NCBI GenBank assembly: GCA_041941305.1
Contig: JBGTQJ010000054.1
Span: forward strand, 1 to 64,000
Reading direction: 5' to 3'
Origin: JANSWP01 sp041941305
GTDB lineage: Bacteria > Bacteroidota > Bacteroidia > Chitinophagales > Saprospiraceae
DNA length: 64,000 bases
In this document: piece by piece, positions 27,212-35,375 of the stretch
Layout of the letters: every line of letters starts with the position of its first letter
Position numbering within the stretch: position 1 is the stretch's first letter
Notes under the pieces: generated by a model
Databases searched by the model: none
What the model was told of the DNA's origin: nothing
Seen by the model: only the letters and a program-made list of their open reading frames with translations
Program-made: the position numbers and the translations under genes

Positions 27212-27760
27212 TTGAAAAAAGTAACCGTGAACTATAGGGACTTCATCATTTTTTTATCGTTTCTGATTTGTTGCCTGCCCAATAATGTGTTTGGACAAAA
27301 TTTAGCCGATCCAATCATTCAAGATACCCCGCTGCCTAAGGTTTTTGTTTTAGGAGAATACGAAGAACAATATGAAAAAGCTGTGCCGGAATACGATCAA
27401 TTGTTGAATGTGTGCAATAACGACATGCGCGCTGCATTTGACAAATGGCTCTCTATGACCGTAGAAATGGAGGCTTATGCCAAACAAATCAATTATGATC
27501 TAAATGGAATAAAAGTCTGGATTCATGTATTTTGGGACACAAATGGTAAGGTTTTACATATCGGTTTTCATAAAAAACCTCAATCCCGAAATGTTTCTGA
27601 TGAGGAATTGAATGCTTTCTTTAAAAGCTTTATGAATTATTATCAATTTCCACATTCTTCAAATGTTAGATACTCCCACTACACAACTATTGCATTCCCC
27701 GTATTTTATAAAAGAGCAAATCAGGAATTATCCGGAGATAAGAATCAAGGTAAAAATTGA
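27212..27760 (+). CDS. Secreted protein of unknown function
   Basis: This 182-residue protein uses a TTG start at 27212. A signal peptide (IIFLSFLICCLPNNVFGQ) ends near residue 29. The mature part has a WLSMTVEMEAYAKQINYDLN helix followed by beta strands (GIKVWIHVFWDTNGKVLHIG) that resemble the C-terminal domain of TonB-like energy transducers in length and pattern, but without the signature needed to call it. A weak -7 box (TATTTTCG, about 27147) lies upstream. It is convergent with rluB. Confidence 0.65.
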   Translation: MKKVTVNYRDFIIFLSFLICCLPNNVFGQNLADPIIQDTPLPKVFVLGEYEEQYEKAVPEYDQLLNVCNNDMRAAFDKWLSMTVEMEAYAKQINYDLNGIKVWIHVFWDTNGKVLHIGFHKKPQSRNVSDEELNAFFKSFMNYYQFPHSSNVRYSHYTTIAFPVFYKRANQELSGDKNQGKN

Positions 27761-27776
27761 AAAACCATGATCTCCC

Positions 27777-28565
27777 TTAAGTAAAATGCTTCAACATTAC
27801 TATCTCTCGCTCCGTTAAGTTCCGAAACCGTCCTCTCGGCAAATCTTTTTTAGTTAATCCCGCAAAATAAGTCCTGTCCAACCTTTTCACCCGATAGCCC
27901 AAATGTTCAAAAATTCGTCGAATGATTCGATTTCGTCCCAGGTGCAATTCCATGCCCACTTCGTTTTTTTCTTGCCCTTTGACGTAATCTGCTCCATCTA
28001 CAGTAGCAATGCCGTCTTCAAGTTCTATCCCTTTCCTGATCTTCTCCAAATCGACAAGGCTTACTGGTTTATCTAATACCACGTGATAAAATTTCTTCAC
28101 ATTATATCTGGGATGAGATAGTTTTTTTGCCAAATCACCATCATTTGTTAAGACCAGTAATCCAGTTGTTGCTTTGTCTAATCTCCCTACTGGATAAATA
28201 CGTTCTTCCACCTCTGTTCCGATAATATCTAAAACGGTTCTCCTTCCTCGCTCATCTTTTGCCGTCGTTACCACATCCTTGGGTTTATTCAAAAGGATAT
28301 ACACTTTTCTGGTTTCTGGTTCTATTATACTGCCCTTGTATTTGATAATATCAGCTTCCTGAACTTGATAGGCAGGATTTTTTTCAACTTCCTCATTTAC
28401 AGACACCAAACCTTGTTTAACATACTCCGCAGCTTGCCGACGAGAACAAATACCACAATGTGCGACGTATTTGTTGAGACGCATGCCAGCTTTAGAAGGT
28501 GGATTATCCGAAGGAATAGGATTGGTATTGCTTTTCTTATTGAAAGGAGTTTTGTTTTTTTTCAA
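27777..28565 (-). CDS. rluB: Ribosomal large-subunit pseudouridine synthase, RluB/RsuA family
   Basis: This 262-residue enzyme has a basic, low-complexity head (about 25 residues), an S4 RNA-binding domain (MRLNKYVAHCGICSRRQAAE), and the catalytic domain with the active-site Asp in YPVGRLDKATTGLLVLTND. It also has the family segment LHLGRNRIIRRIFEHLGYRV and ends ERE-IVMLKHFT. It converts a uridine in rRNA to pseudouridine. By sequence type it is RluB-like, but RluB, RluE, RluF and RsuA are not firmly separable by eye. A word-array inverted repeat (ATGTTACA...TGTAACAT) lies just upstream at about 28580-28616. Confidence 0.88.
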   Translation of the reverse strand: MKKNKTPFNKKSNTNPIPSDNPPSKAGMRLNKYVAHCGICSRRQAAEYVKQGLVSVNEEVEKNPAYQVQEADIIKYKGSIIEPETRKVYILLNKPKDVVTTAKDERGRRTVLDIIGTEVEERIYPVGRLDKATTGLLVLTNDGDLAKKLSHPRYNVKKFYHVVLDKPVSLVDLEKIRKGIELEDGIATVDGADYVKGQEKNEVGMELHLGRNRIIRRIFEHLGYRVKRLDRTYFAGLTKKDLPRGRFRNLTEREIVMLKHFT

Positions 28566-28695
28566 ACTTAAGCTTTTTGATGTTACAATACTACAGTCCT
28601 ACAAAACTGTAACATTATTATGTTTAAAATACAAATGCTTGGTCGTTTTAAAAAACTCCAAGCATTTCCAACCTAAAAGAATAGAGGTAGTTTTC

Positions 28696-31509
28696 TTAAA
28701 ATGGGATATCTTCATCATCATTCATTTTTGAAGGACGAGTAATGATATTGGCTGAATCCATGACCGGACTAAATGTGTCTCCTGGCAAATCATCAAAATT
28801 GGGATCTCCCAGATCAGCGAATTTGGCAAATTCATCAATAAACCGAAGTTTGATGGTTTTTACAGCCCCATGTCTGTTTTTTGCGATAATCACCTCTGCA
28901 ATCCCCTTTAGAGACTGCCCTTCTTCATCTTCCAGTATTTGATAATATTCTGGGCGGTAAATAAAGGATACCATGTCCGCATCTTGCTCTATTGCGCCTG
29001 AGTTGTGAATGATAAAGTTATTTGCCAGGAAATTATGATGATTTTCTACATGCAAATCATAAGTCATTTTCTTTCCGAGATGGGTTATTGACTTTATCTT
29101 TTCCCATTTCAAATCACTCCCTGCAAGATTCTTCAAATTCGCATCTTCCAATAAATCTGCAACTCTAGTCATTCTCCCTCTTGAAATATTACGCTTATAT
29201 AAAGAGCTTCCACAATACTGCATTTCAAGAGCCTTTTGAAATGATCTTTCTGTAAAACCTTTCATTTTCTTCACCTCTTTCACCTCTTTCACGTCTTTCC
29301 AAAAAGACTTTGGGATAACATCCTGATTAGGATTGTAAACTTTTTTGGCTTGAATGCTTGCAAGCTTTTCTAAAGTGTCTGTTTTTTCGCCAAATACACC
29401 TATCAAATTAGCAAACTTAAGATGATTCTCAGCATTTGAAATAACAATCGTGTAAGAGGGACGATAATTATCTTTTTTGGCTTTGCTAATTGTACTTTGT
29501 ATGCCAAATCGAAGAAGCAATAACTTTACTTGAGAAGCTAAATGCAAAGAATTAGTACTGTAATGAATGACTGAGCTTCCCTTTCCTTTTCTAATACTTA
29601 CATATCCATCAGTTGCCCATAAATGTTTTAGGAACAAGGCCAACTGCTTATCGTCACATCTAAAAATCTCTTCAGGAATTATTTTTTCATAAGATCTTGC
29701 TTTCTCAAGATTCAATGATTTAAGGAGATTAACAAAAGGATGATGAACTCCATGAGTTAAATGATAAGGGCTTGGCAAGTAAACATGGTAACAACCTTTA
29801 GACTTTTGATCTTGGACTACTTTTTCTTCAATACCCCAAAGTCTTTTTGCACAATCAATAACTATTTTTCGACTTTCAGGGTCTTTACTCGTGTAATGAA
29901 TTGGTTGCCTTTCCACATAGCATCCATCACCAATCATATGAGCCAATAGTATAATTTCTTCATCCTTCAAACTGCTTTTGGATGATGAAGTCACTTTTCT
30001 TCCCAAAGCGACATAATCCCCTTCCTTAATATCCACAAGCTGTTGCCAACCGTTTGGTGTAAAGAAAGGATGGTTTAGGCTTGTTTTTATTTTAAAGCCA
30101 GATTGAGTTTCTACCTCAAAAACCTCTTTTTCTCCTGTTTCCCAAACATCAAGACATGTATCTTCATTCAGACGATAAGATTCATCCATGGAAAGAACTT
30201 TGAAGTTCTTTAAACTCAATAAATCTTCTACCTTTTTGTAGGTTCCATTCTCCGGCAAATAAATCAAAGTATCTCCCGTAACACATTCTCTTAAGTCAGA
30301 AAGCTGAGGTCTTTTAGTTCCCCCTCTTACCTCTACTGCCCTACTCAATTGTGATAACGCAATAACCGGCACATTCAACTCTTTCGCCATACCCTTCAAT
30401 GCCCTCGATATGGAGCTAATCTCTTGTTCCCGATTGCCTTTTTGATTGTCTGCTCCACCACTCATCAATTGCAGATAATCAATAATGACCAACTGAATAT
30501 CGTGCTGCATCTTAAGTCGGCGGCATTTTGCGCGGAGTTCAAAAATATTGATACCTGGCGTATCGTCTATAAAAATGGGGACTTCACTCATCCGCTCGAT
30601 TGCACTTTGCAACTGTTGCCATTCGTATTCCTCCAGTTTTCCATTCCGCATTTTACTCCCTGGTATTTCTGCTTCCATGGAAATGAGCCGTTGCACCAAT
30701 TGTACATTTGACATTTCCAGTGAAAAAACGGCAACAGGTTTATCAAAATCCATTGCTGCATTTTTAGCAAGGGCGAGTACCAAACTCGTTTTACCCATAC
30801 CAGGTCTAGCTGCCAGAATAATCATATCGGAAGGTTGCCAACCTGAAGTTAGTCTATCTAAATCCGTAAAACCTGTTGGTACGCCAGTCAAGCCATCCTT
30901 TTTGTCTTTCAGCTCCTCCAACATTTTCAAGGTCTTGGATGCCAGAGAGCCCATACTTTCGTAATTTCTGCTAAGATTATTTTGGGTTATATCAAAAAGA
31001 CCTTTCTCGGCTTCATCAAGCAAATTGAATACATCCGTAGTATCTTCGTAGGCATCTTTAATGATATTTGTGGAAACGCGAATTAACTCACGTTGGATGT
31101 GCTTTTGAGAAACGATTCGAGCGTGATATTCAATATTGGCAGAAGAGGCAACCCGATTCGTCAACTCAACAAGATAATATGCCCCGCCAACCACTTCCAG
31201 ATCTCCAGATTTTTTCAATTCTTCTGAAACCGTCAACATGTCAATAGGCTGAGATTTTTCAAAAAGTCTAAGGATTGCCTTGTAAATCAACTTATGCCCA
31301 TCTGAATAAAAACTTTCAGATTGCAAAATGTCCATGACGACTGGAAGCGCATCCTTGTCAAGCATCAATGCACCCAGCACTGCCTCTTCCAAAGGCAAGG
31401 CCTGAGGAGGTACTTTACTAAATACATATTCGGAAAGATCTTCTTTTCGCCGTTTATTTCTGGAATATCCTTCTCCTGCTTTTTTGCTTTTTTTGTCTTT
31501 TTCAGCCAT
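28696..31509 (-). CDS. dnaB: Replicative DNA helicase DnaB, containing an intein
   Basis: DnaB unwinds DNA at the replication fork. The 937-residue precursor splits into N-extein (1-408), intein (409-836) and C-extein (837-937). The spliced protein would have 509 residues, the normal DnaB length. The N-extein has the DnaB N-terminal domain (PPQALPLEEAVLGALMLD), Walker A AARPGMGKTS (233-242) and the H3 region VIIDYLQLMSGG (341-352). The junction reads SDLRE | CVTGDT ... FIIHN | SGAIEQD, which rejoins to the conserved DLRESGAIEQDADM. The C-extein continues to FIDEFAKFADL and an acidic tail. The insertion sits next to the DNA-binding loop and arginine-finger region, a known hot spot for DnaB inteins. 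It is a single gene, divergent from deoC. Confidence 0.96.
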   Translation of the reverse strand: MAEKDKKSKKAGEGYSRNKRRKEDLSEYVFSKVPPQALPLEEAVLGALMLDKDALPVVMDILQSESFYSDGHKLIYKAILRLFEKSQPIDMLTVSEELKKSGDLEVVGGAYYLVELTNRVASSANIEYHARIVSQKHIQRELIRVSTNIIKDAYEDTTDVFNLLDEAEKGLFDITQNNLSRNYESMGSLASKTLKMLEELKDKKDGLTGVPTGFTDLDRLTSGWQPSDMIILAARPGMGKTSLVLALAKNAAMDFDKPVAVFSLEMSNVQLVQRLISMEAEIPGSKMRNGKLEEYEWQQLQSAIERMSEVPIFIDDTPGINIFELRAKCRRLKMQHDIQLVIIDYLQLMSGGADNQKGNREQEISSISRALKGMAKELNVPVIALSQLSRAVEVRGGTKRPQLSDLRECVTGDTLIYLPENGTYKKVEDLLSLKNFKVLSMDESYRLNEDTCLDVWETGEKEVFEVETQSGFKIKTSLNHPFFTPNGWQQLVDIKEGDYVALGRKVTSSSKSSLKDEEIILLAHMIGDGCYVERQPIHYTSKDPESRKIVIDCAKRLWGIEEKVVQDQKSKGCYHVYLPSPYHLTHGVHHPFVNLLKSLNLEKARSYEKIIPEEIFRCDDKQLALFLKHLWATDGYVSIRKGKGSSVIHYSTNSLHLASQVKLLLLRFGIQSTISKAKKDNYRPSYTIVISNAENHLKFANLIGVFGEKTDTLEKLASIQAKKVYNPNQDVIPKSFWKDVKEVKEVKKMKGFTERSFQKALEMQYCGSSLYKRNISRGRMTRVADLLEDANLKNLAGSDLKWEKIKSITHLGKKMTYDLHVENHHNFLANNFIIHNSGAIEQDADMVSFIYRPEYYQILEDEEGQSLKGIAEVIIAKNRHGAVKTIKLRFIDEFAKFADLGDPNFDDLPGDTFSPVMDSANIITRPSKMNDDEDIPF
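29002..30285 (-). mobile_element. DnaB intein with LAGLIDADG homing endonuclease
   Basis: This 428-residue in-frame insertion has all expected blocks. It begins with Cys1 (CVTGDTLIYLP), has block B with T476 and H480 (IKTSLNHPFFTPNGW), two DOD endonuclease motifs (LLAHMIGDG, D528; LFLKHLWATDG, D634), block F (YDLHVENHHNFLANN) and the C-terminal His835-Asn836 followed by Ser837 of the C-extein. All splicing residues and both catalytic aspartates are present, so it should be active in splicing and possibly in homing. The insertion point lies between E and S of DLRE|SG. From memory, the Synechocystis DnaB intein sits two residues later (RESG|S); this needs checking. Confidence 0.95.
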
Positions 31510-31932
31510 GATGTTGAGGCTAGTTTGATGACACGATTTATGACATGTTTATATATATGAGTACGAAATTACAATGATTAATAATTACCCTTTTTTCTGT
31601 GTAATTAGTGTATGTTAAAGGTTCTGTTAATAACAATCTACTTCGTGTGGAAAAAAAATAAAAATACACTTTTTTAATCAAAATAATTACATTTTTCAGC
31701 CCTATATTCAAATTAAACACATTTTAGTTATAGATTTAGTACCATTTTTTGTTGAAAAAAAGATTTTCGGAAAAAACGTGAACCAGCAAACACCTTGCTG
31801 TTTTTTTGAAAAAAACCAGGTTGATTATTAATTGGAACGATTTTTTGTGATATATTGCGACCTCGAAGGGAAACAGATTGTTTAGTGAATTTTTGAAAAA
31901 AAATTTGCAACAACCCTAAAGAAAACAACTGA
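31510..31932. other. AT-rich divergent region between dnaB and deoC
   Basis: No gene is seen in these 423 bp. A small hairpin with arms CAGCAA (31784-31789) and TTGCTG (31795-31800) followed by seven T is terminator-like on the plus strand but has no plus-strand gene before it; it could end a short RNA or attenuate deoC. A weak -7-like TATATTGCG lies near 31851. Confidence 0.4.
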
Positions 31933-32583
31933 ATGGATCTCGCGAAAATAATTGACCATACTATCTTAAAACCCGATTGTTCAAGAGAAGACGTTGAACG
32001 AATTTGTGAGGAGGCTAAAACCCACCGGTTTTCTACAGTCTGTGTTCCTCCCTTTTACGTAAAAGATGCTGCCACAATTTTAGAAGATTCTTTAGTAAAA
32101 GTGACTACGGTCATTGGGTTTCCTATGGGATATTCTTCCGTTGCCTCTAAAGTAGAGGAAATCAAAAGAGCAATAAATGATGGTGTAGATGAAGTTGAGG
32201 TGGTCGTCAATCTCTGCGCTGTAAAAAGCGGCAATTGGAATTATGTAAGAAATGATATTGATAGTGTAACGCGAGCAGTTCACCTGAAAGGCAAAGTCAT
32301 CAAAATAATCTTAGAAACAGAATTGCTGACAGCTACCGAAATGAAGAAAATCTGTGACCTTTGTACAGAAATAGAGGTCAATTATATCAAAAACTCTACT
32401 GGGCTCTTAGGTAAAAAAGTAAAACCTGAAACCATTGCTTACCTAAAATCAATGCTCCCCAAGTCTATTAAAATAAAAGCCTTTGGTGAAATCCAAACTC
32501 CAGAACACGCACAAGAGCTAGTAGCTGCAGGCGCCAATCGCCTGGGAAGTTCTTCAAGTGTTCAGGTTTTAAATGGGAATTAG
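31933..32583 (+). CDS. deoC: Deoxyribose-phosphate aldolase, divergent at active-site motifs
   Basis: DeoC splits deoxyribose 5-phosphate into acetaldehyde and glyceraldehyde 3-phosphate. The fold is clear over 216 residues (IIDHTILKPDCSREDVERIC; VIGFPMGYSSVASKVEEIKR; ETELLTATEM). The Schiff-base Lys is present (K153 in YIKNSTG) and so is the second Lys (K182 in IKAFGEIQT). However, the catalytic Asp of DEVDVV is Glu (E89 in DEVEVV), the Thr after the Schiff-base Lys is Asn, and the phosphate-loop ASGG is AFGE. These changes suggest reduced or altered activity. No nucleoside-catabolism genes are adjacent. Confidence 0.88.
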   Translation: MDLAKIIDHTILKPDCSREDVERICEEAKTHRFSTVCVPPFYVKDAATILEDSLVKVTTVIGFPMGYSSVASKVEEIKRAINDGVDEVEVVVNLCAVKSGNWNYVRNDIDSVTRAVHLKGKVIKIILETELLTATEMKKICDLCTEIEVNYIKNSTGLLGKKVKPETIAYLKSMLPKSIKIKAFGEIQTPEHAQELVAAGANRLGSSSSVQVLNGN

Positions 32584-32678
32584 ATTTTGCTTAATAACAA
32601 TTGTTCGTAATAAAGGACTCGCTCTACTAAACACTCCAATGGGTTCTTTCTACAATACAATCATTTCTTTTTTCCTCT

Positions 32679-32686
32679 TATCTTTG
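32679..32686 (+). promoter_or_regulatory. -7 box very close to the SPOR gene start
   Basis: TATCTTTG matches TAnnTTTG and ends 11 bp before the ATG at 32698. Transcription would start about 5 nt before the ATG, an almost leaderless mRNA. Confidence 0.5.
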
Positions 32687-32697
32687 TCAAAAAAAGC

Positions 32698-33102
32698 ATG
32701 AAATCAGTTTTTCTTTCCATACTTGCCTTTTTTATTTTTTCTTTTTCTACAAAAGGACAAGGGGTCGTCAATATTTCTTCGGATGCCAAGATCTCAAAAA
32801 TGATGGAGCGCTTTGCGGAAATAAATAAGTCAACAACGACAATTGAAGGTTGGCGAATTCAACTTCTTGCGACTACCGACCGCCAAAAAGTAGAAAGTGC
32901 TAAGTATGAATTTCAATCCTATTACCCCAATATCTCTGTAGACTGGACTCATTCCCGTCCCTACTACAAACTTCGGGCAGGCGCATTTGCTTCCAAGCTG
33001 GAAGCCATCAGAATGCTCTATGTCCTGAAGCAAGACTATCCTACTGCCTACCCTACCAGAGATGACACCATCCGCCCCGAAGAATTAATTCCTGGCTTGT
33101 GA
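32698..33102 (+). CDS. Secreted SPOR-domain protein
   Basis: This 134-residue protein has a signal peptide (MKSVFLSILAFFIFSFSTKG) and one SPOR domain (about 48-125: GWRIQLLATTDRQKVESAKY through PYYKLRAGAFASKLEAIRML). SPOR domains bind denuded peptidoglycan glycans, often at division sites (known), so it is probably periplasmic and cell-wall-associated. It follows deoC but has its own -7 box and ends at a strong terminator (33127-33156). Confidence 0.85.
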   Translation: MKSVFLSILAFFIFSFSTKGQGVVNISSDAKISKMMERFAEINKSTTTIEGWRIQLLATTDRQKVESAKYEFQSYYPNISVDWTHSRPYYKLRAGAFASKLEAIRMLYVLKQDYPTAYPTRDDTIRPEELIPGL

Positions 33103-33126
33103 TTTAGGGAAACCAACTCCAAAAAA

Positions 33127-33160
33127 AAATGCACGTGCAAAGTTGCACGTGCATTTTTTT
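33127..33160 (+). terminator. Strong intrinsic terminator after the SPOR gene
   Basis: The arms AAATGCACGTGCAA (33127-33140) and TTGCACGTGCATTT (33143-33156) are perfect and are followed by a T run. Confidence 0.9.
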
Positions 33161-33185
33161 TTACTAGGAACTTGAGCCTTTTAAT

Positions 33186-33225
33186 GAAAAAAATCAGGGT
33201 CAAGACTCCCTGTCTTGACCCCTGA
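33186..33225 (-). terminator. Leftward intrinsic terminator
   Basis: The arms TCAGGGTCAAGA (33194-33205) and TCTTGACCCCTGA (33213-33225, one bulge) with a 7-A run at 33187-33193 give a hairpin plus U tail on the leftward transcript. It lies 24 bp beyond the stop of the small ORF at 33249-33380. Confidence 0.8.
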
Positions 33226-33248
33226 ATAAACACCTAAAACCCTATTAC

Positions 33249-33380
33249 CTAAGTGGTTTCTTTGGTTTCTTTGGTTTCTTTATTGTGAATTTGCAAAATG
33301 TATTTAAAAGCGTTTTGCAAATATTCAATTTCATAATTGCTTTCGAAGGTATATATGTAGGTAAGTGAAAGATTGTTCAT
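33249..33380 (-). CDS. 43-residue small protein with Lys-Glu-Thr repeats
   Basis: The minus strand reads MNNLSLTYIYTFESNYEIEY, then LQNAFKYILQIHN and three KET repeats ending KETT. The three 9-bp direct repeats (GGTTTCTTT on the plus strand, 33254-33280) encode the KET units. A strong leftward terminator follows, which supports it being a real short gene. The middle is a likely amphipathic helix. No family is recognised. Confidence 0.5.
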   Translation of the reverse strand: MNNLSLTYIYTFESNYEIEYLQNAFKYILQIHNKETKETKETT

Positions 33381-33567
33381 GAATTTCAAAAAATGTTTTA
33401 AGAAAAAATAAAAAACAGACAGTAATCAAGCATAAATAACTCAATTACAATTACTTAGAAAATGGCTTTTTTTCAAAAAAAATATTGAACTATTAAAGGT
33501 TGGCAACAGAGAATGGAAGGAGCAATTCTACCTAACCCAACTTGAATTATTTAATTATTGCTTCGGA

Positions 33568-33745
33568 CTAGTGCATAAGGAACTAAATTTTGAACAGGTA
33601 ATGAGGCTTCTTTTGCACCTACCCTTCGTTACTCGTCGTTCAGGTAGCTTTCCCGATAGCTATCGGGATCTTTACTTCTCGTGCCTCGGTTAGGCACAAA
33701 ATACGCTCCCATAACCTATCTATAACTTAATTTCTTATGCACTAG
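33568..33745. repeat. Foldback element FB2 (MITE-like) overlapping a gene's stop codon
   Basis: The 178-bp element has perfect 12-bp terminal inverted repeats, CTAGTGCATAAG (33568-33579) and CTTATGCACTAG (33734-33745). Inside are the perfect palindrome TCCCGATAGCTATCGGGA (33651-33668) and a hairpin GTGCCT...AGGCAC (about 33680-33696). The right end supplies the last codons and stop (33735-33737) of the leftward gene 33735-34193. Confidence 0.6.
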
Positions 33746-34193
33746 CTTTGGGTATCAAATCACCAACCACCTCAGGATGTTCATTCAAAAAGTCCTGAAA
33801 TCTTTTTTTACTGGGTATGAAAACAATCTTTTTCCCAAAATACCCGGGAGTCTTTAGATGGATGTGCACCAAGTTGAATAACAAATAGTCCAGCTCTTCT
33901 ATTTTTTCAATATTGTGGTAAGGATAACGGGCATGCTTTTGATAATTAGTCACATAAATAAATTCCGGATCCATTTCAACCCGCTTGAGTTGCATGACTG
34001 TTTTGTATAGCAAAAAGATACCTATCAGCAAAAAGACCAAAGAGCCAATTTGTAAAGGTTTCTCTGGCAATCCTCCTAAATTTCGGGCGTCTGTCATCCA
34101 AACCGCGAAGGTGAATGCGCTAAAAAAGACTATCCAAAAGGTTGGAACAAATAACTTCAAAAACAAGGTCAAATTAGTGGAAACTCTTGCCAT
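33735..34193 (-). CDS. Membrane protein with a PH-like domain, uncharacterised
   Basis: This 152-residue protein has two transmembrane helices near the N-terminus (KLFVPTFWIVFFSAFTFAVW and LQIGSLVFLLIGIFLLYKTV), then a cytoplasmic segment of about 80 residues resembling a bacterial PH-like domain (RVEMDPEFIYVTNYQKHARY and so on). The last residues KASA and the stop codon lie inside the inverted-repeat end of FB2, so the natural C-terminus may have been altered by an insertion. No operon partner is apparent. Confidence 0.75.
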   Translation of the reverse strand: MARVSTNLTLFLKLFVPTFWIVFFSAFTFAVWMTDARNLGGLPEKPLQIGSLVFLLIGIFLLYKTVMQLKRVEMDPEFIYVTNYQKHARYPYHNIEKIEELDYLLFNLVHIHLKTPGYFGKKIVFIPSKKRFQDFLNEHPEVVGDLIPKASA

Positions 34194-34261
34194 AGAATTT
34201 GTTGATGATTACTAAGTACTGTTTTATGAGAAGGTTTTGGTAGTTCTGATTCTATTAAAAA

Positions 34262-34303
34262 ACCTGCCAACTACTCACTACCCACTGCATACTGCCTACT
34301 GCT
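34262..34303. repeat. GCAGTA word array at the tatC 3' end
   Basis: In the tatC sense the sequence reads AAGCAGTAGGCAGTATGCAG and continues with GTGGGTAGTGAG. The last codons (SKQ) and the stop are part of the array. No complementary arm is present here. The same word makes up one arm of the element at 42235-42338. Confidence 0.5.
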
Positions 34304-35159
34304 TACTCGGAGCCACTTCCATACTTTTCTCATGCTGCTTTTCCACCCTCCTGGCAATATGGATACTCAATTCGTATAAAAAGAAAAGCGGAATGCCTAT
34401 CAAAAATTGAGTAACCACATCGGGGGGCGTCACAATAGCAGCTACCATTAATATAATGACCAAAGCATGTTTGCGATAGCGCTTCATGAAATCTGCGGTG
34501 ACCAAACCAATTTTGGCCAAGAAATAAACAACAATGGGTAATTCAAAAATAAGCCCTGCAGGCACTGTAAACATGATCAGATAATTAATATAAGAAGACA
34601 AAGCAGGGGTCGCTTCCTCAATTCCTGCAATTTGATAGCCAGCCAGAAATGTAACAGCAAAAGGAGATATGATAAAATACCCAAATAAAATACCTGTTAA
34701 AAACAAAGCTGAACAAATCAAAACAACTCCCCTGGTCACTTTTTTTTCTTTGTCATACAATCCAGGTTTAACGAATCGCCAGACTTCCCAAAATATATAT
34801 GGAAAGGACAAAACAAAACCCAACATGATAGAGACCTTTAAATGGGTCAGGAACAATTCCCCAAATTGTGGGGTGATTAATTTAAAAGGAGGAGGAAAAA
34901 AGCAAAGGGTATCTCCTGCACCTATCGCATTCGAAAACTTACAAATGGTTTGATAAGTCCAAAAAGAGTCATAGCGAGGCGCAAAGAGAATCGAATTAAA
35001 AATGAAATCTTTAGCGAGAAAAACCGCAGTGCCAAAAATGAAGATGGACAAAACAGAGCGAATTAAATGCCAGCGCAGTTCCTCCAAATGCTCCATGAAG
35101 GACATTTCTTTTTCCTGCTGTTCTTCCATTTTGTCAACGTCAATTTGATCAAGTGCCAT
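34296..35159 (-). CDS. tatC: Sec-independent protein translocase TatC
   Basis: This 287-residue inner-membrane protein has six transmembrane helices and the TatC signatures: FMEHLEELRWHLIRS at the N-terminus (conserved HLxELR), SFPYIFWEVWRFVKPGLY, and the Pro/Glu segment in TVPAGLIFELPIVVYFL. It binds twin-arginine signal peptides of folded exported proteins (known). TatA/B genes are not adjacent. The -7 box is TACTTTTG (35179-35186). The 3' end runs into a word array. Confidence 0.95.
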   Translation of the reverse strand: MALDQIDVDKMEEQQEKEMSFMEHLEELRWHLIRSVLSIFIFGTAVFLAKDFIFNSILFAPRYDSFWTYQTICKFSNAIGAGDTLCFFPPPFKLITPQFGELFLTHLKVSIMLGFVLSFPYIFWEVWRFVKPGLYDKEKKVTRGVVLICSALFLTGILFGYFIISPFAVTFLAGYQIAGIEEATPALSSYINYLIMFTVPAGLIFELPIVVYFLAKIGLVTADFMKRYRKHALVIILMVAAIVTPPDVVTQFLIGIPLFFLYELSIHIARRVEKQHEKSMEVAPSKQ

Positions 35160-35178
35160 AAGGTTGAAGCATTTGCCG

Positions 35179-35186
35179 CAAAAGTA
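35179..35186 (-). promoter_or_regulatory. -7 box for tatC
   Basis: The minus strand reads TACTTTTG, matching TAnnTTTG, 20 bp before the tatC ATG; the leader would be about 13 nt. Confidence 0.55.
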
Positions 35187-35194
35187 GCAATTAG

Positions 35195-35280
35195 TTTGGA
35201 GTTCAAGGTTCTGAGTTCAGGGTTTGAAGCGTTGATTTTATGTTTAGAATCATTTTAAATCTCAAAGTTTAAACGATTTA
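35195..35280. repeat. Word-array region upstream of tatC
   Basis: The iterated word GAGTTCAAGGTTCTGAGTTC (35199-35218) is followed by a partial counter-arm (ATCTCAAAGTTTAAAC, about 35260-35275). The word is close to that at 5148-5207. Confidence 0.45.
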
Positions 35281-35375
35281 AAAAAAAATGTCCCTAACCT
35301 GTTTCTTTTTTTCTTCAAATCATTATGGATATAAATTTCCACCACATTATCTGTTTCTAAACGCTTTATCTAAAA

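Noticed and set aside
29002..30285. Reading the dnaB insertion as an assembly error or IS element
   Set aside because: It is in frame, has all intein blocks, and leaves a perfect DnaB when removed.
33252..33281. Possible CRISPR or satellite repeats
   Set aside because: Three 9-bp units without spacers; they encode KET repeats of a small ORF.
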